Made by a program: the position numbers and the translations under genes. Under the pieces are notes generated by a model, which was not told the origin of the DNA, did no database searches, and saw nothing but the letters and a program-made list of their open reading frames with translations. A DNA stretch of 64,000 nt, from NCBI RefSeq assembly GCF_022808175.1, contig NZ_JALGBX010000025.1:86998-150997 (forward strand). Direction: 5' to 3'. Below are positions 25,937 through 35,205 of this stretch, in pieces (within the stretch, counting starts at the first letter, position 1; every line of letters begins with the position of its first letter). This DNA comes from Streptomyces sp. AP-93 (GTDB taxonomy: Bacteria > Actinomycetota > Actinomycetes > Streptomycetales > Streptomycetaceae).

Positions 25937-26749
25937 ATGCACCGATCAGCCTCGCGCCTCACCCGCGTCCTCGCCTGCGCAGCCGTCCCGGTGATCCTCA
26001 CGGTCGCCGGCTGCTCGTCCGACTCGGGCGAGAAGTCGGGCGCCGACAGCGGCAAGAAGTCCGGAGCGTCCTCGTCCTCCGCCCAGCCGAGCTCCAAGCC
26101 CTCCGAGGAGGCGCTGGAGAAGGCCGTGTACGCCACGCTGCCGGAGCCGTGCAAGGTGGTCGCCGCGAAGACCATCGAGTCGATCGTCCCGAAGGCGAAG
26201 GACGCGGGCGGCACCGCCGCCAAGTCCAACGACCTCACCAGCCGTGCCACCTGCACCTGGAACGGTCTGGACGAGGCCGGCCTGAAGGGCTCGCAGTACC
26301 GCTGGCTCTCGGTCTCCCTGGTCCGCTACGACTCCCTCGCCTCGGTCGGCACCGGCACCAAGCGCGCCGAGGACGAGTACGCCAAGCAGGTCGAGAAGGC
26401 GAAGACCGTCGAGGGCGCGGAGAACGTGAAGCCGGCGGAGGCGGGCGGCATCGGCGACCAGGCCACCTCCGTCACCTTCACCACCAAGAAGGACGGCGAC
26501 TTCTTCAACACCTCGGTCATCGCCCGCACGCACAACGTCGTCATCACCCTCGACTACAACGGCACGGCCTACGAGGGCGCGGCCGCTCCTGACCAGGCCA
26601 AGCTGCTCCAGGACGCCATCGCGGCGACGAAGGAGACCGTCGCCGCGGTCGCGGCCACCAACGAGGCGAAGCAGCCCGAGCAGTCGGCGCAGCCGGAGCA
26701 GTCGGCCCAGCCCGGGCAGCCGGCTTCACCCTCGCCTTCGAACTCCTAG
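25937..26749 (+). CDS. DUF3558-type lipoprotein (second of a pair)
   Basis: The 270-residue lipoprotein has a lipobox VAGC (Cys about residue 28), a Ser/Lys-rich linker and a DUF3558-like domain with the paired cysteines EPCKVV and ATCTWNG. It aligns in layout with the preceding gene (Cys pair, GDQATSVTF matching GDEAFLDDK), so the two are probably diverged duplicates. The C-terminus carries a PEQSAQPEQSAQPGQ repeat. It has a good Shine-Dalgarno GAAGGA. Confidence 0.8.
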   Translation: MHRSASRLTRVLACAAVPVILTVAGCSSDSGEKSGADSGKKSGASSSSAQPSSKPSEEALEKAVYATLPEPCKVVAAKTIESIVPKAKDAGGTAAKSNDLTSRATCTWNGLDEAGLKGSQYRWLSVSLVRYDSLASVGTGTKRAEDEYAKQVEKAKTVEGAENVKPAEAGGIGDQATSVTFTTKKDGDFFNTSVIARTHNVVITLDYNGTAYEGAAAPDQAKLLQDAIAATKETVAAVAATNEAKQPEQSAQPEQSAQPGQPASPSPSNS

Positions 26750-26769
26750 GACGTCAGGGCGCACTGCGC

Positions 26770-26818
26770 CGTCGGCGGTCCGGGCGGAGCCCCGCGCCCC
26801 GGTTCCGGACCGCCGACG
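26770..26818. terminator. Hairpin after the DUF3558 pair
   Basis: Perfect 14-nt arms (CGTCGGCGGTCCGG and complement) enclose a 21-nt GC-rich loop about 20 bp beyond the stop; CCCTTTCC follows. Confidence 0.7.
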
Positions 26819-26882
26819 TCCCTTTCCCCGTACGCGCGTACGCTGTGCCCTGCCGTAGCTCGACAAGGGGAGGGGATCGCGG

Positions 26883-28295
26883 GTGGCCGCGATGCAGCTG
26901 ACTCGTACGCACCGGATATTGATCGGTGTGGTGGTCGCCGGAGCCGTCGTCATCGCGGGGATCGGATTCGCCGGTTCTTACTCCGCCGTGCGCGCCCTGG
27001 CCTTGAAGAAGGGCTTCGGCTCCTTCTCGCTGGTCTTCCCGATCGGCATCGACATGGGCATCTGCGTCCTGCTCGCGCTGGACCTGCTCCTGACGTGGAT
27101 CCGGATCCCGTTCCCGCTGCTGCGCCAGACGGCGTGGCTGCTGACGGCGGCGACGATCGCCTTCAACGGTGCGGCCGCCTGGCCCGACCCCCTCGGGGTC
27201 GGCATGCACGCCGTGATCCCGATCCTCTTCGTGGTCACCGTGGAGGCCGCCCGCCACGCGGTGGGCCGGATCGCGGACATCACCGCCGACCGGCACATGG
27301 AAGGCGTCCGCCTCACCCGCTGGCTCCTCTCCCCCGTCCCGACCTTCAAGCTGTGGCGCCGGATGAAGCTGTGGGAGCTGCGCTCCTACGAGCAGGCCGT
27401 CGGCATGGAGCAGGACCGCCTGATCTACCAGGCCCGCCTGCAGGCCCGCTACGGCCGCGCCTGGCGCCGCAAGGCCCCCGTCGGCGCCCTGATGCCGCTG
27501 CGCCTCGCCCGCATAGGCGTCCCCCTCTCGCAGACCGCCCCCGAAGGCCTGGCCGCGGCGGGCATCGACCCCCTCCTCATCCCGCCGCCCCCGGTCCAGG
27601 ACCCGGCGGCCGCGGCCCTCCCGGCGGGCGCCGCCCACGTCCCGGCGGGCGCCGAGGGCGCGCAGCAGCCGTCGCCGGGCACGGCCATGGCCGTCGCGGG
27701 CCCCGCCGCCGTTCCGGTCGCCGGCCCCGCCTCCGCTCCCGCTCCCGCGGCCGCCGATGCCGCGCAGCAGCACCAGCTCGCCGGGCCGCAGCCCCAGTAC
27801 GTCCAGGGCCCGGGCGGGGCGCAGGCTCCGCAGGGCCACCCCGACGCCGCGCCCTTCGTGGTGGACCCGACCGCGATGCCGGCCGCGCACAACAGCGCGT
27901 GGTTCGCGGCGCCCCGCGCGCCGCAGGCCGCGTACGAGGGCGGTTACAACCCGCAGTACGTCGAGGGCCTGGAGCCGACCCCGGTCATGCCCCCGACGGG
28001 CCCGGAGCAGGAGGAGCTGCCGATACCGGCCCCCCGTGAGGCCGAGGCCGAAGCCGAGCCCCAGCCGGATCCCGAATCCGACTTCGACGACGACAAGTTC
28101 AAGGAAGCCGCGTACGAGGTCTTCCGCGCCTACAGCGACGAGTTCTCCACCTTCCCGACCGCGGAGCAGGTGGACATACACCTCTCGGACCGCCACGGGA
28201 TCGTGCACCCGCGCAGCGCGTCGATGATCCGCCGCCTGATGCCGGAGCTGAAGCAGCGCTACCAGCGCGAGCTGGAGAACGAGCACATCGCGTAG
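26883..28295 (+). CDS. DUF2637 membrane protein with C-terminal helix-turn-helix-like domain
   Basis: The 470-residue protein has four hydrophobic helices in residues ~8-125 (ILIGVVVAGAVVIAGIGFAG, FPIGIDMGICVLLALDLLL, TAWLLTAATIAFNGAAAWP, VIPILFVVTVEAARHAVG). A basic segment (RRMKLWELRSYEQAVGMEQDR) and ~190 residues of Pro/Ala/Gln linker follow. The tail FKEAAYEVFRAYSDEFSTFPTAEQVDIHLSD...SMIRRLMPEL resembles a winged helix. DUF2637 proteins also occur on actinomycete integrative elements near replication and transfer genes; this one sits beside housekeeping genes. GTG start. Function unknown, perhaps membrane-tethered DNA binding. Confidence 0.78.
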   Translation: MAAMQLTRTHRILIGVVVAGAVVIAGIGFAGSYSAVRALALKKGFGSFSLVFPIGIDMGICVLLALDLLLTWIRIPFPLLRQTAWLLTAATIAFNGAAAWPDPLGVGMHAVIPILFVVTVEAARHAVGRIADITADRHMEGVRLTRWLLSPVPTFKLWRRMKLWELRSYEQAVGMEQDRLIYQARLQARYGRAWRRKAPVGALMPLRLARIGVPLSQTAPEGLAAAGIDPLLIPPPPVQDPAAAALPAGAAHVPAGAEGAQQPSPGTAMAVAGPAAVPVAGPASAPAPAAADAAQQHQLAGPQPQYVQGPGGAQAPQGHPDAAPFVVDPTAMPAAHNSAWFAAPRAPQAAYEGGYNPQYVEGLEPTPVMPPTGPEQEELPIPAPREAEAEAEPQPDPESDFDDDKFKEAAYEVFRAYSDEFSTFPTAEQVDIHLSDRHGIVHPRSASMIRRLMPELKQRYQRELENEHIA

Positions 28296-28320
28296 CCCCG
28301 TACGCGCCGGGAAACGGCAG

Positions 28321-28353
28321 GGCCCGCACCCCCGGAAAGCTGGGGTACGGGCC
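28321..28353. terminator. Bidirectional hairpin between DUF2637 gene and lysS
   Basis: GGCCCGcACCCC pairs with GGGGTaCGGGCC across a nine-base loop between converging genes. Confidence 0.75.
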
Positions 28354-28375
28354 ATTCCCACATCCGTGGGGAACC

Positions 28376-30115
28376 TCAGACCGCGAGGAGCTTGCGCACC
28401 CGCTCCGCCCCCACCGCGAGCAGCAGCGTGGGCAGGCGCGGCCCGGTCTCCCGGGTCACGAGGAGCCGGTAGAGCAGCGCGAAGAACGTGCGCTGCGCGA
28501 CCTTGAGCTCCGGAGTCGGCTTGGCGTCCGGCTCCAGGCCGGCCATCACCTTCGGCACGCCGTAGACGAGCGTGGTGAGCCCGTCGAGGGACCAGTGCGA
28601 GTCGAGCCCGTCGACGAGGCGGCGCAGCGATTCGCGTCCCTCGTCGTCCAGGGAGGACAGGAGCTCTACGTCGGCCTCCTCGCGCACCAGCGTCCGCTGG
28701 TCGGCGGGGACCTGGGTGGTGATCCAGTTCTCGGCGCGGTCCAGGCGCGGGCGTACCTCGTCGAGCGAGGTCAGCGGCCGCTCCGGTTCCAGGTCGCTCA
28801 GGATGCGCAGGGTCTGCTCGTCGTGTCCGGCGGTGATGTCCACCACCGAGGCGAGCGTCCGGTACGCCATGGGGCGCGGGGTGCGCGGCAGCTCGTGCGA
28901 GGCGACGCGTACGGCGCGGGCGTGGGCGGCGGCGTCGGCGGGCAGCACGGAGCCGTCGGCGACCTTGGCCTCCAGCTTGTCCCACTCGTCGTAGAGCCGC
29001 TGGATCTCCTGGTCGAAGGCGATCTTGAAGGACTGGTTGGGCTTGCGGCGGGCGTAGAGCCAGCGCAGCAGCTGCGGCTCCATGATCTTCAGCGCGTCGG
29101 CCGGGGTCGGGACGCCGCCCTTGCTGGAGGACATCTTGGCCATGCCGCTGATGCCGACGAACGCGTACATCGGTCCGATCGGCTGCTCGCCGCCGAAGAT
29201 CCCGACGATCTGGCCGCCGACCTGGAAGGAGGAGCCGGGCGAGGAGTGGTCGACGCCGGAGGGCTCGAAGATCACGCCCTCGTAGGCCCAGCGCATGGGC
29301 CAGTCGACCTTCCAGACCAGCTTGCCGCGGTTGAACTCGCTGAGCTTGACGGTCTCGGTGAACTCGTCCTCGGTGCAGACGTAGGTCAGCTCGGTGGTCT
29401 CGTCGTCGTAGGACGTCACCTTGGTGAAGTCCTTGCCGCACTCGCCGCAGTACGGCTTGTACGGGAAGTACTCCGTGCCCTCCGTGCTGCCGTCGTCCTC
29501 GGCGGCCGCGCCCGAGCCCTCGGCGGCCTCGAGCTCGGCCTCGTCGACCTGCTTCTGCTGCGGCTTCTTGCCGCCCGGCTTCTGCTTCGTCCGGTACTGG
29601 TCGAGGATCGCGTCGATGTCGCCGCGGTGCCTCATCGCGAACAGCACCTGCTCGCGGTAGGTACCGGCGGTGTACTGCTCGGTCTGGCTGATCGGGTCGT
29701 ACTCGACTCCGAGCTCGGCGAGCGCCTCGACCATGGCGGCCTTGAAGTGCTCGGACCAGTTCGGGTACGCGGAGCCCTCGGGCGCGGGCACGGCGGTCAG
29801 CGGGCGGCCGATGTGCTGGGCGTGGGACTCCTCGGTGACGCCGGGGATGCCCTTGGGCACCTTGCGGTACCGGTCGTAGTCGTCCCACGAGATCAGGTGC
29901 CGGACCTCGTGACCCCGGCGGCGGATCTCGTCCGCGACCAGGTGCGGGGTCATGACCTCGCGGAGGTTGCCCAGGTGGATGGGGCCGGAGGGGGAGAGGC
30001 CGGACGCGACGACGATCGTTTTGCCCGGGGCTCGGCGCTCCGCCTCGGCGATGACCTCGTCCGCGAAACGGGAGACCCAGTCGGTCTCGGTGCTGCTCTG
30101 CGCGCTCTGAGCCAC
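28376..30115 (-). CDS. lysS: Lysyl-tRNA synthetase, class I (archaeal type)
   Basis: The 579-residue synthetase charges tRNA-Lys. It is the class I enzyme, shown by the HIGH-like SPSGPIHLGN (residues 41-50) and KMSSSKG (327-333); the common bacterial class II enzyme lacks these. A zinc-ribbon CGEC (about 223-226) and a charged, Gln/Lys-rich insert (~180-215) lie between. The GTG at 30115 has AAGGA seven bases upstream. A class II paralogue elsewhere in the genome is likely in Streptomyces (known for the genus). It is divergent from argS. Confidence 0.95.
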   Translation of the reverse strand: MAQSAQSSTETDWVSRFADEVIAEAERRAPGKTIVVASGLSPSGPIHLGNLREVMTPHLVADEIRRRGHEVRHLISWDDYDRYRKVPKGIPGVTEESHAQHIGRPLTAVPAPEGSAYPNWSEHFKAAMVEALAELGVEYDPISQTEQYTAGTYREQVLFAMRHRGDIDAILDQYRTKQKPGGKKPQQKQVDEAELEAAEGSGAAAEDDGSTEGTEYFPYKPYCGECGKDFTKVTSYDDETTELTYVCTEDEFTETVKLSEFNRGKLVWKVDWPMRWAYEGVIFEPSGVDHSSPGSSFQVGGQIVGIFGGEQPIGPMYAFVGISGMAKMSSSKGGVPTPADALKIMEPQLLRWLYARRKPNQSFKIAFDQEIQRLYDEWDKLEAKVADGSVLPADAAAHARAVRVASHELPRTPRPMAYRTLASVVDITAGHDEQTLRILSDLEPERPLTSLDEVRPRLDRAENWITTQVPADQRTLVREEADVELLSSLDDEGRESLRRLVDGLDSHWSLDGLTTLVYGVPKVMAGLEPDAKPTPELKVAQRTFFALLYRLLVTRETGPRLPTLLLAVGAERVRKLLAV

Positions 30116-30199
30116 GACACGTCCTTCTATCTCGAATGCTGGCTGTCGCCCATTCTCCCAGACGGAACGGAACGCTCCGGGGTTGCTTCCACCGACTGA

Positions 30200-30242
30200 T
30201 ATCCCGCGAGCGCGGGGCCCCCGCGTGGGATACTCGGTCCTT
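30200..30242. promoter_or_regulatory. Imperfect palindrome between lysS and argS
   Basis: TATCCCgcg...cgcgtGGGATA encloses GC-rich sequence midway between the divergent synthetase starts. It could be a leader hairpin of argS or an operator. Confidence 0.35.
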
Positions 30243-30305
30243 GTCGGAAACCCCAAGTGCAAGCTCAGGCACGACCACAACACGACCTCACAGGAACGGC
30301 AGCTC

Positions 30306-32090
<1,785 letters not shown>

Positions 32091-32108
32091 CACCGGGGCT
32101 ACGACACA

Positions 32109-32151
32109 GCCGCGGCCCCCGCCTCCCCCACCGGGAGACGGGGGCCGCGGC
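32109..32151 (+). terminator. Hairpin after argS
   Basis: GCCGCGGCCCCCG pairs with CGGGGGCCGCGGC, with a partly paired inner CTCCC/GGGAG, 19 bp after the argS stop. Confidence 0.8.
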
Positions 32152-32185
32152 GCTACCCACGAGAGCGAAGGGGCACGCCGACGCC

Positions 32186-32371
32186 ATGGAGATCAACGAG
32201 GACATCCTCGTGACCCGTCGCTTCGCGGACATCGACGCGGACATCGCGGCGACCGAGGCGATGGCGCCGCCGCAGGGCTGGGACGAGGAGTTCGACGAGG
32301 CCGACATGGCCGCTGTACGTGCGGGCGTCGCCCGGGCCCTCGCGCCCGACGCTCGGAACTCGCCCGCGTGA
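32186..32371 (+). CDS. Small acidic hypothetical protein
   Basis: The 61-residue acidic protein (MEINEDILVTRRFADIDADI...) has a well-placed GAAGGGG site upstream of its ATG. It is helical in outlook and has no membrane segment. It converges on the PIN toxin gene with a 16-bp gap. I do not recognise the family. Confidence 0.6.
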   Translation: MEINEDILVTRRFADIDADIAATEAMAPPQGWDEEFDEADMAAVRAGVARALAPDARNSPA

Positions 32372-32387
32372 GCCGAGCCGCGCGGAC

Positions 32388-32786
32388 TCAACCCGCCCCG
32401 AACACCTCGACCTTGCACCGAGCGCTCCCGGAACGGGCGATCCGGGCGTCGCACGTGACGAGCGGAACCTGGAGCCCCTCGGCCAGAGCTACGTAGGTGG
32501 CGTCGTACGCGGAGAGGTTCGCGTACAGCTCGCGCACCCGGGGCAGCACGGGAAGATGCTCCATCCGCCGGACCGGCAGTGCAGCGAAGTCGTCCCAGGC
32601 CACGTCCAGCTGGCGGTCCGAGAGCTTGCCTCCGCGGTGCCGGCCGAGCAGGGCGTGCGCGACCTCCACATCGAGCAAGTAGGGAGCGACGAGGCGTTCG
32701 CCCACCACCCGCTCACGCACGGCCTCGCCCGCCGGACCGGCGTCGGCGACGAGCATGACGAGCGCACTCGCGTCGATCACGATCAT
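32388..32786 (-). CDS. PIN-domain toxin (FitB/VapC-like ribonuclease)
   Basis: The 132-residue PIN protein has the acidic metal-binding set: Asp in MIVIDASALVML, Glu in LLDVEVAHALLG, Asp in LSAYDATYVALAE and the last Asp in PLVTCDARIAR. Such toxins cut RNA when free of antitoxin. Its ATG overlaps the stop of the antitoxin gene (ATGA), the normal coupled order. Confidence 0.9.
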   Translation of the reverse strand: MIVIDASALVMLVADAGPAGEAVRERVVGERLVAPYLLDVEVAHALLGRHRGGKLSDRQLDVAWDDFAALPVRRMEHLPVLPRVRELYANLSAYDATYVALAEGLQVPLVTCDARIARSGSARCKVEVFGAG

Positions 32787-33013
32787 TCGCGCCGCCGTCC
32801 GGCATCGAGGTCGCCGAGGACCTCGTCCACGCTCAGCTCGGCCGACACCCGGGAACGGATCCGCGCGACGACGTCCTCGACGGACGGCGTGGCAGCCGAT
32901 TCCTCCAGCAGCGTACGGGCGTACGCCTGCAGCGACTGGCGGTTCCGAGCGGCTCGTATCTTCAGCTCGGCGAGCGCTTCGTCGGACAAGTCGCGGACAT
33001 ACAGAGTGGCCAT
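32783..33013 (-). CDS. FitA-like ribbon-helix-helix antitoxin
   Basis: The 76-residue protein starts MATLYVRDLSDEALAELKIRAARNRQSLQAYARTLL, a FitA-type ribbon-helix-helix domain that binds DNA as a dimer. Its C-terminus (VSAELSVDEVLGDLDAGRRRE) is the likely toxin-binding tail. It precedes and overlaps the PIN toxin gene and should repress the pair. Confidence 0.9.
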   Translation of the reverse strand: MATLYVRDLSDEALAELKIRAARNRQSLQAYARTLLEESAATPSVEDVVARIRSRVSAELSVDEVLGDLDAGRRRE

Positions 33014-33154
33014 GCAACAAGACTAGTCGCACCGCAAGCATTCTGCTAGCAGCCCAGGGCGCCTACCACCGCTTCACCCAAACGGTCCGATTCCGGCCAC
33101 ACAGCCCGGGTAGGGGACGGGCCGTCCTTCCCCTACGCACCCCCGGAGGGCCCC

Positions 33155-33958
33155 GTGCCCGACATGAACGGTCCCTACAAGCCCGGCACCCCCTGCTGGA
33201 TCGACCTGATGGTTCCCGACCAGCAGGCCGCGATCGACTTCTACGCCGACCTCTTCGGCTGGCAGGGCGAGATCGGGCCGCCCGAGACCGGCGGGTATTC
33301 CGTCTGCACCCTCAAGGGCAAGCCGGTCGCCGGGATCATGAAGGCGATGAACCCGGACGGCACCGTTCCCGACCCGATGCCCCCGACCGTGTGGACCTCG
33401 TACCTGGCCACGGACTCCCTCGACTCCACCCTCAAGTCCGTCACCGACGCCGGCGGCACGGTCATGATGGACGCGATGGACGTCATGGACCTCGGGCGGA
33501 TGGCCGTCATCGCCGACCCGACCGGCGCGGTCGTCGGCCTGTGGCAGGCGGGCACCTTCGACGGAGCGGGCATCGTCAACGAGCACGGCGCGCTCAGCTG
33601 GAACGAGCTGAGCACCGGCGACGTCCCCGCCGCGCGAGCGTTCTACGGCGCCGTCCTCCCCGTCACCACGGCCACCTCGGAGATGCCGGGGGCCGGGGGG
33701 TACACGGAGTTCCAGGTCAACGGCCGCGCGGTGGCCGGAATGATGGACCTGAAGGACCTCCCGCCGGGCACCCCGCCGAACTGGATCCCGTACTTCAGCG
33801 CCGACGACGTCGACGAGATCCAGGCCGCGGCCACCCGCGCCGGAGGCTCCGTCATGGCCCCGGCCTTCGACATGGCGGCCGGCCGCATGGCGGTCCTGGC
33901 CGACCCGCAGGGCGCCGTCTTCGCGGTGATCAAGACCCGCCCGGAGATCACCGACTGA
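33155..33958 (+). CDS. Two-domain VOC (glyoxalase/bleomycin-resistance fold) protein
   Basis: The 267-residue protein has two similar VOC modules, residues ~10-125 (CWIDLMVPDQQAAIDFYADLFGW ending DPTGAVVGLWQ) and ~138-262 (LSWNELSTGDVPAARAFYGAVL ending DPQGAVFAVIK). This duplicated form resembles proteins annotated as hydroxylase CFP30A-like. Substrate and metal are unknown. The GTG at 33155 follows GGAGGG closely; an ATG nine bases on is an alternative. Confidence 0.85.
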   Translation: MPDMNGPYKPGTPCWIDLMVPDQQAAIDFYADLFGWQGEIGPPETGGYSVCTLKGKPVAGIMKAMNPDGTVPDPMPPTVWTSYLATDSLDSTLKSVTDAGGTVMMDAMDVMDLGRMAVIADPTGAVVGLWQAGTFDGAGIVNEHGALSWNELSTGDVPAARAFYGAVLPVTTATSEMPGAGGYTEFQVNGRAVAGMMDLKDLPPGTPPNWIPYFSADDVDEIQAAATRAGGSVMAPAFDMAAGRMAVLADPQGAVFAVIKTRPEITD

Positions 33959-33981
33959 CAGCCACCCCCCACGTGCGTGAC

Positions 33982-34015
33982 GGGGCTCACAGGGAACGTT
34001 TCCCCTGTGAGCCCC
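33982..34015 (+). terminator. Hairpin after the VOC gene
   Basis: Perfect arms GGGGCTCACAGGG and CCCTGTGAGCCCC lie around AACGTTTC, 24 bp after the stop. Confidence 0.85.
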
Positions 34016-34070
34016 CTCCTCTGTGTGCCGGAGCGTTGCCGAAGCGTTTCATCACCGAGGGGGGCACACC

Positions 34071-34577
34071 ATGAACAACACCATGAAGGACACGACACGC
34101 AGGCGCACCGGGCAGGCGCTCGCCGCTCTGCTCGCCGCCGACGGGCTGGTCCACCTGTACTGGGCCACCGGCCTGACCTGGCCCGCCCCCGACGAGCGGA
34201 CCCTGTCGCTGGCCGTGCTCGGCTCCGAGGTGTCCTTCGGCCCGCCCGTCGTCCTGCCGCTCGCCGCCCTCACCCTGACCGGAGCCGCCGCCGTGCTCGC
34301 GCACGCGCACGGCCGGGCCGGGCGGCCCGCCCGCCTGGTGACGGCCGCCGTCGCCGCGGGGCTGGCCGTACGGGGCCTCGCGGGCCTGGGCTGGGCCGCC
34401 GGCCTCCTCGACAGCCCCGCCGACGGCCCCTTCCGCACCCTCAACCTCGCCCTGTACACCCCCGCCTGCCTCGGCTTCGGCTGGGCCGCGGCCCGGCTGG
34501 CCAGAGCCCGGCCCAACTGGCCGACGTACCCGCCCGGGACGACCCGCAGCTGGCCACCGACATCGAGGACGTCCTGA
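34071..34577 (+). CDS. DUF3995-type membrane protein, 3' end altered by a deletion
   Basis: The 168-residue frame has a GAGGGGGG site before the ATG and four hydrophobic stretches typical of DUF3995 (ALAALLAADGLVHLYWATGL, VVLPLAALTLTGAAAVLAHA, LVTAAVAAGLAVRGLAGLGW, CLGFGWAAARLA). After about residue 145 the sequence becomes NWPTYPPGTTRSWPPTSRTS, which is a sigma-factor fragment read out of frame. The natural C-terminus has therefore been lost by fusion to the next gene. The membrane part may still function. Confidence 0.7.
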   Translation: MNNTMKDTTRRRTGQALAALLAADGLVHLYWATGLTWPAPDERTLSLAVLGSEVSFGPPVVLPLAALTLTGAAAVLAHAHGRAGRPARLVTAAVAAGLAVRGLAGLGWAAGLLDSPADGPFRTLNLALYTPACLGFGWAAARLARARPNWPTYPPGTTRSWPPTSRTS

Positions 34578-34735
34578 CCCGCCTCTCCCCCGCCCACCGG
34601 GCCGTCCTCGTACTCCGCGACGTCGAAGGCCTCGATGAGGAGGCCGCCGCCGCCCTGCTCGGCGTCCCGCCGGGCACCGCCAAGTCCCGGCTGCACCGGG
34701 CCCGTACGAGCTTCCGGAAGGCGTGGTCCGCATGA
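34505..34735 (+). pseudogene. Remnant of an ECF sigma factor (region 4 only)
   Basis: This frame encodes LATDIEDVLTRLSPAHRAVLVLRDVEGLDEEAAAALLG...GTAKSRLHRART, an intact sigma region 4 helix-turn-helix, but no region 2 and no start codon of its own. It begins inside the DUF3995 frame, so a deletion removed the 5' part of the sigma gene. The stop still overlaps the next gene's ATG (ATGA), a trace of the old operon. Confidence 0.8.
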
Positions 34736-35205
34736 CGACACACCCGCACGCGATGGACCCCGTCGACACCGTCGCCCGCCTGCGCATCATGGCGGCCGGC
34801 ATCCCGGGAGCCCGGGTCGTCGAAGCGACCCTCCCCGCCCCCCTGGAGGAGGTCTGGGCGGTGATGTCGGACCTGGAGGGCGAGTTCGGCCGCTTCCAGC
34901 CCGACATGCGCACCGTGCGCGTGCTCCGGGTCACCGGCGACCGCGTGGAGGCCCTGGCCCGCAGCAAGTACGGCCTGCGGGCCCACTTCCACGGCGTCCT
35001 GCGCCCCGGCTGGTGCTGGCTCCAGAGCCGCTTCCTGATCATCGGCATGGCCGCCGCCCCCACCCCCGAAGGCGGCACCCGAGTAGCCCTGACGGGCGGC
35101 GTACGCGTCCCGGGCCGCGCGGCGATCGTCCCGCTGGGCGCGGAACGGGAACTCCGGGTGGCGATGGCCCGGTTGGCGGCCCGGGTCAGCGCGGGCGGGG
35201 CCTGA
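34732..35205 (+). CDS. SRPBCC-like (START/polyketide-cyclase fold) protein
   Basis: The 157-residue protein has features of the SRPBCC fold: PLEEVWAVMSDLEGEFGRFQPDMRTVRVLRVTGD near the start and a C-terminal Ala-rich helix. It has no catalytic signature. It is coupled by ATGA to the sigma remnant, so its original role was probably tied to that sigma factor. The 3' end overlaps the convergent STAND gene by 20 bp. Confidence 0.65.
   Translation: MTTHPHAMDPVDTVARLRIMAAGIPGARVVEATLPAPLEEVWAVMSDLEGEFGRFQPDMRTVRVLRVTGDRVEALARSKYGLRAHFHGVLRPGWCWLQSRFLIIGMAAAPTPEGGTRVALTGGVRVPGRAAIVPLGAERELRVAMARLAARVSAGGA

Noticed and set aside
26754..30278. 1174-codon open frame on the minus strand across the DUF2637 and lysS region
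   Set aside because: It is antisense to the DUF2637 gene and out of frame with lysS. Arg/Pro/Gly-rich composition is the usual mirror of GC-rich coding DNA.
30183..30305. Longer argS start at 30183
   Set aside because: It would add residues not found in ArgRS and covers the palindrome; the ATG at 30306 gives the family N-terminus.
32388..34735. Genomic island or prophage around the toxin-antitoxin genes
   Set aside because: No integrase, transposase, attachment repeats or tRNA were found; the neighbours look chromosomal.
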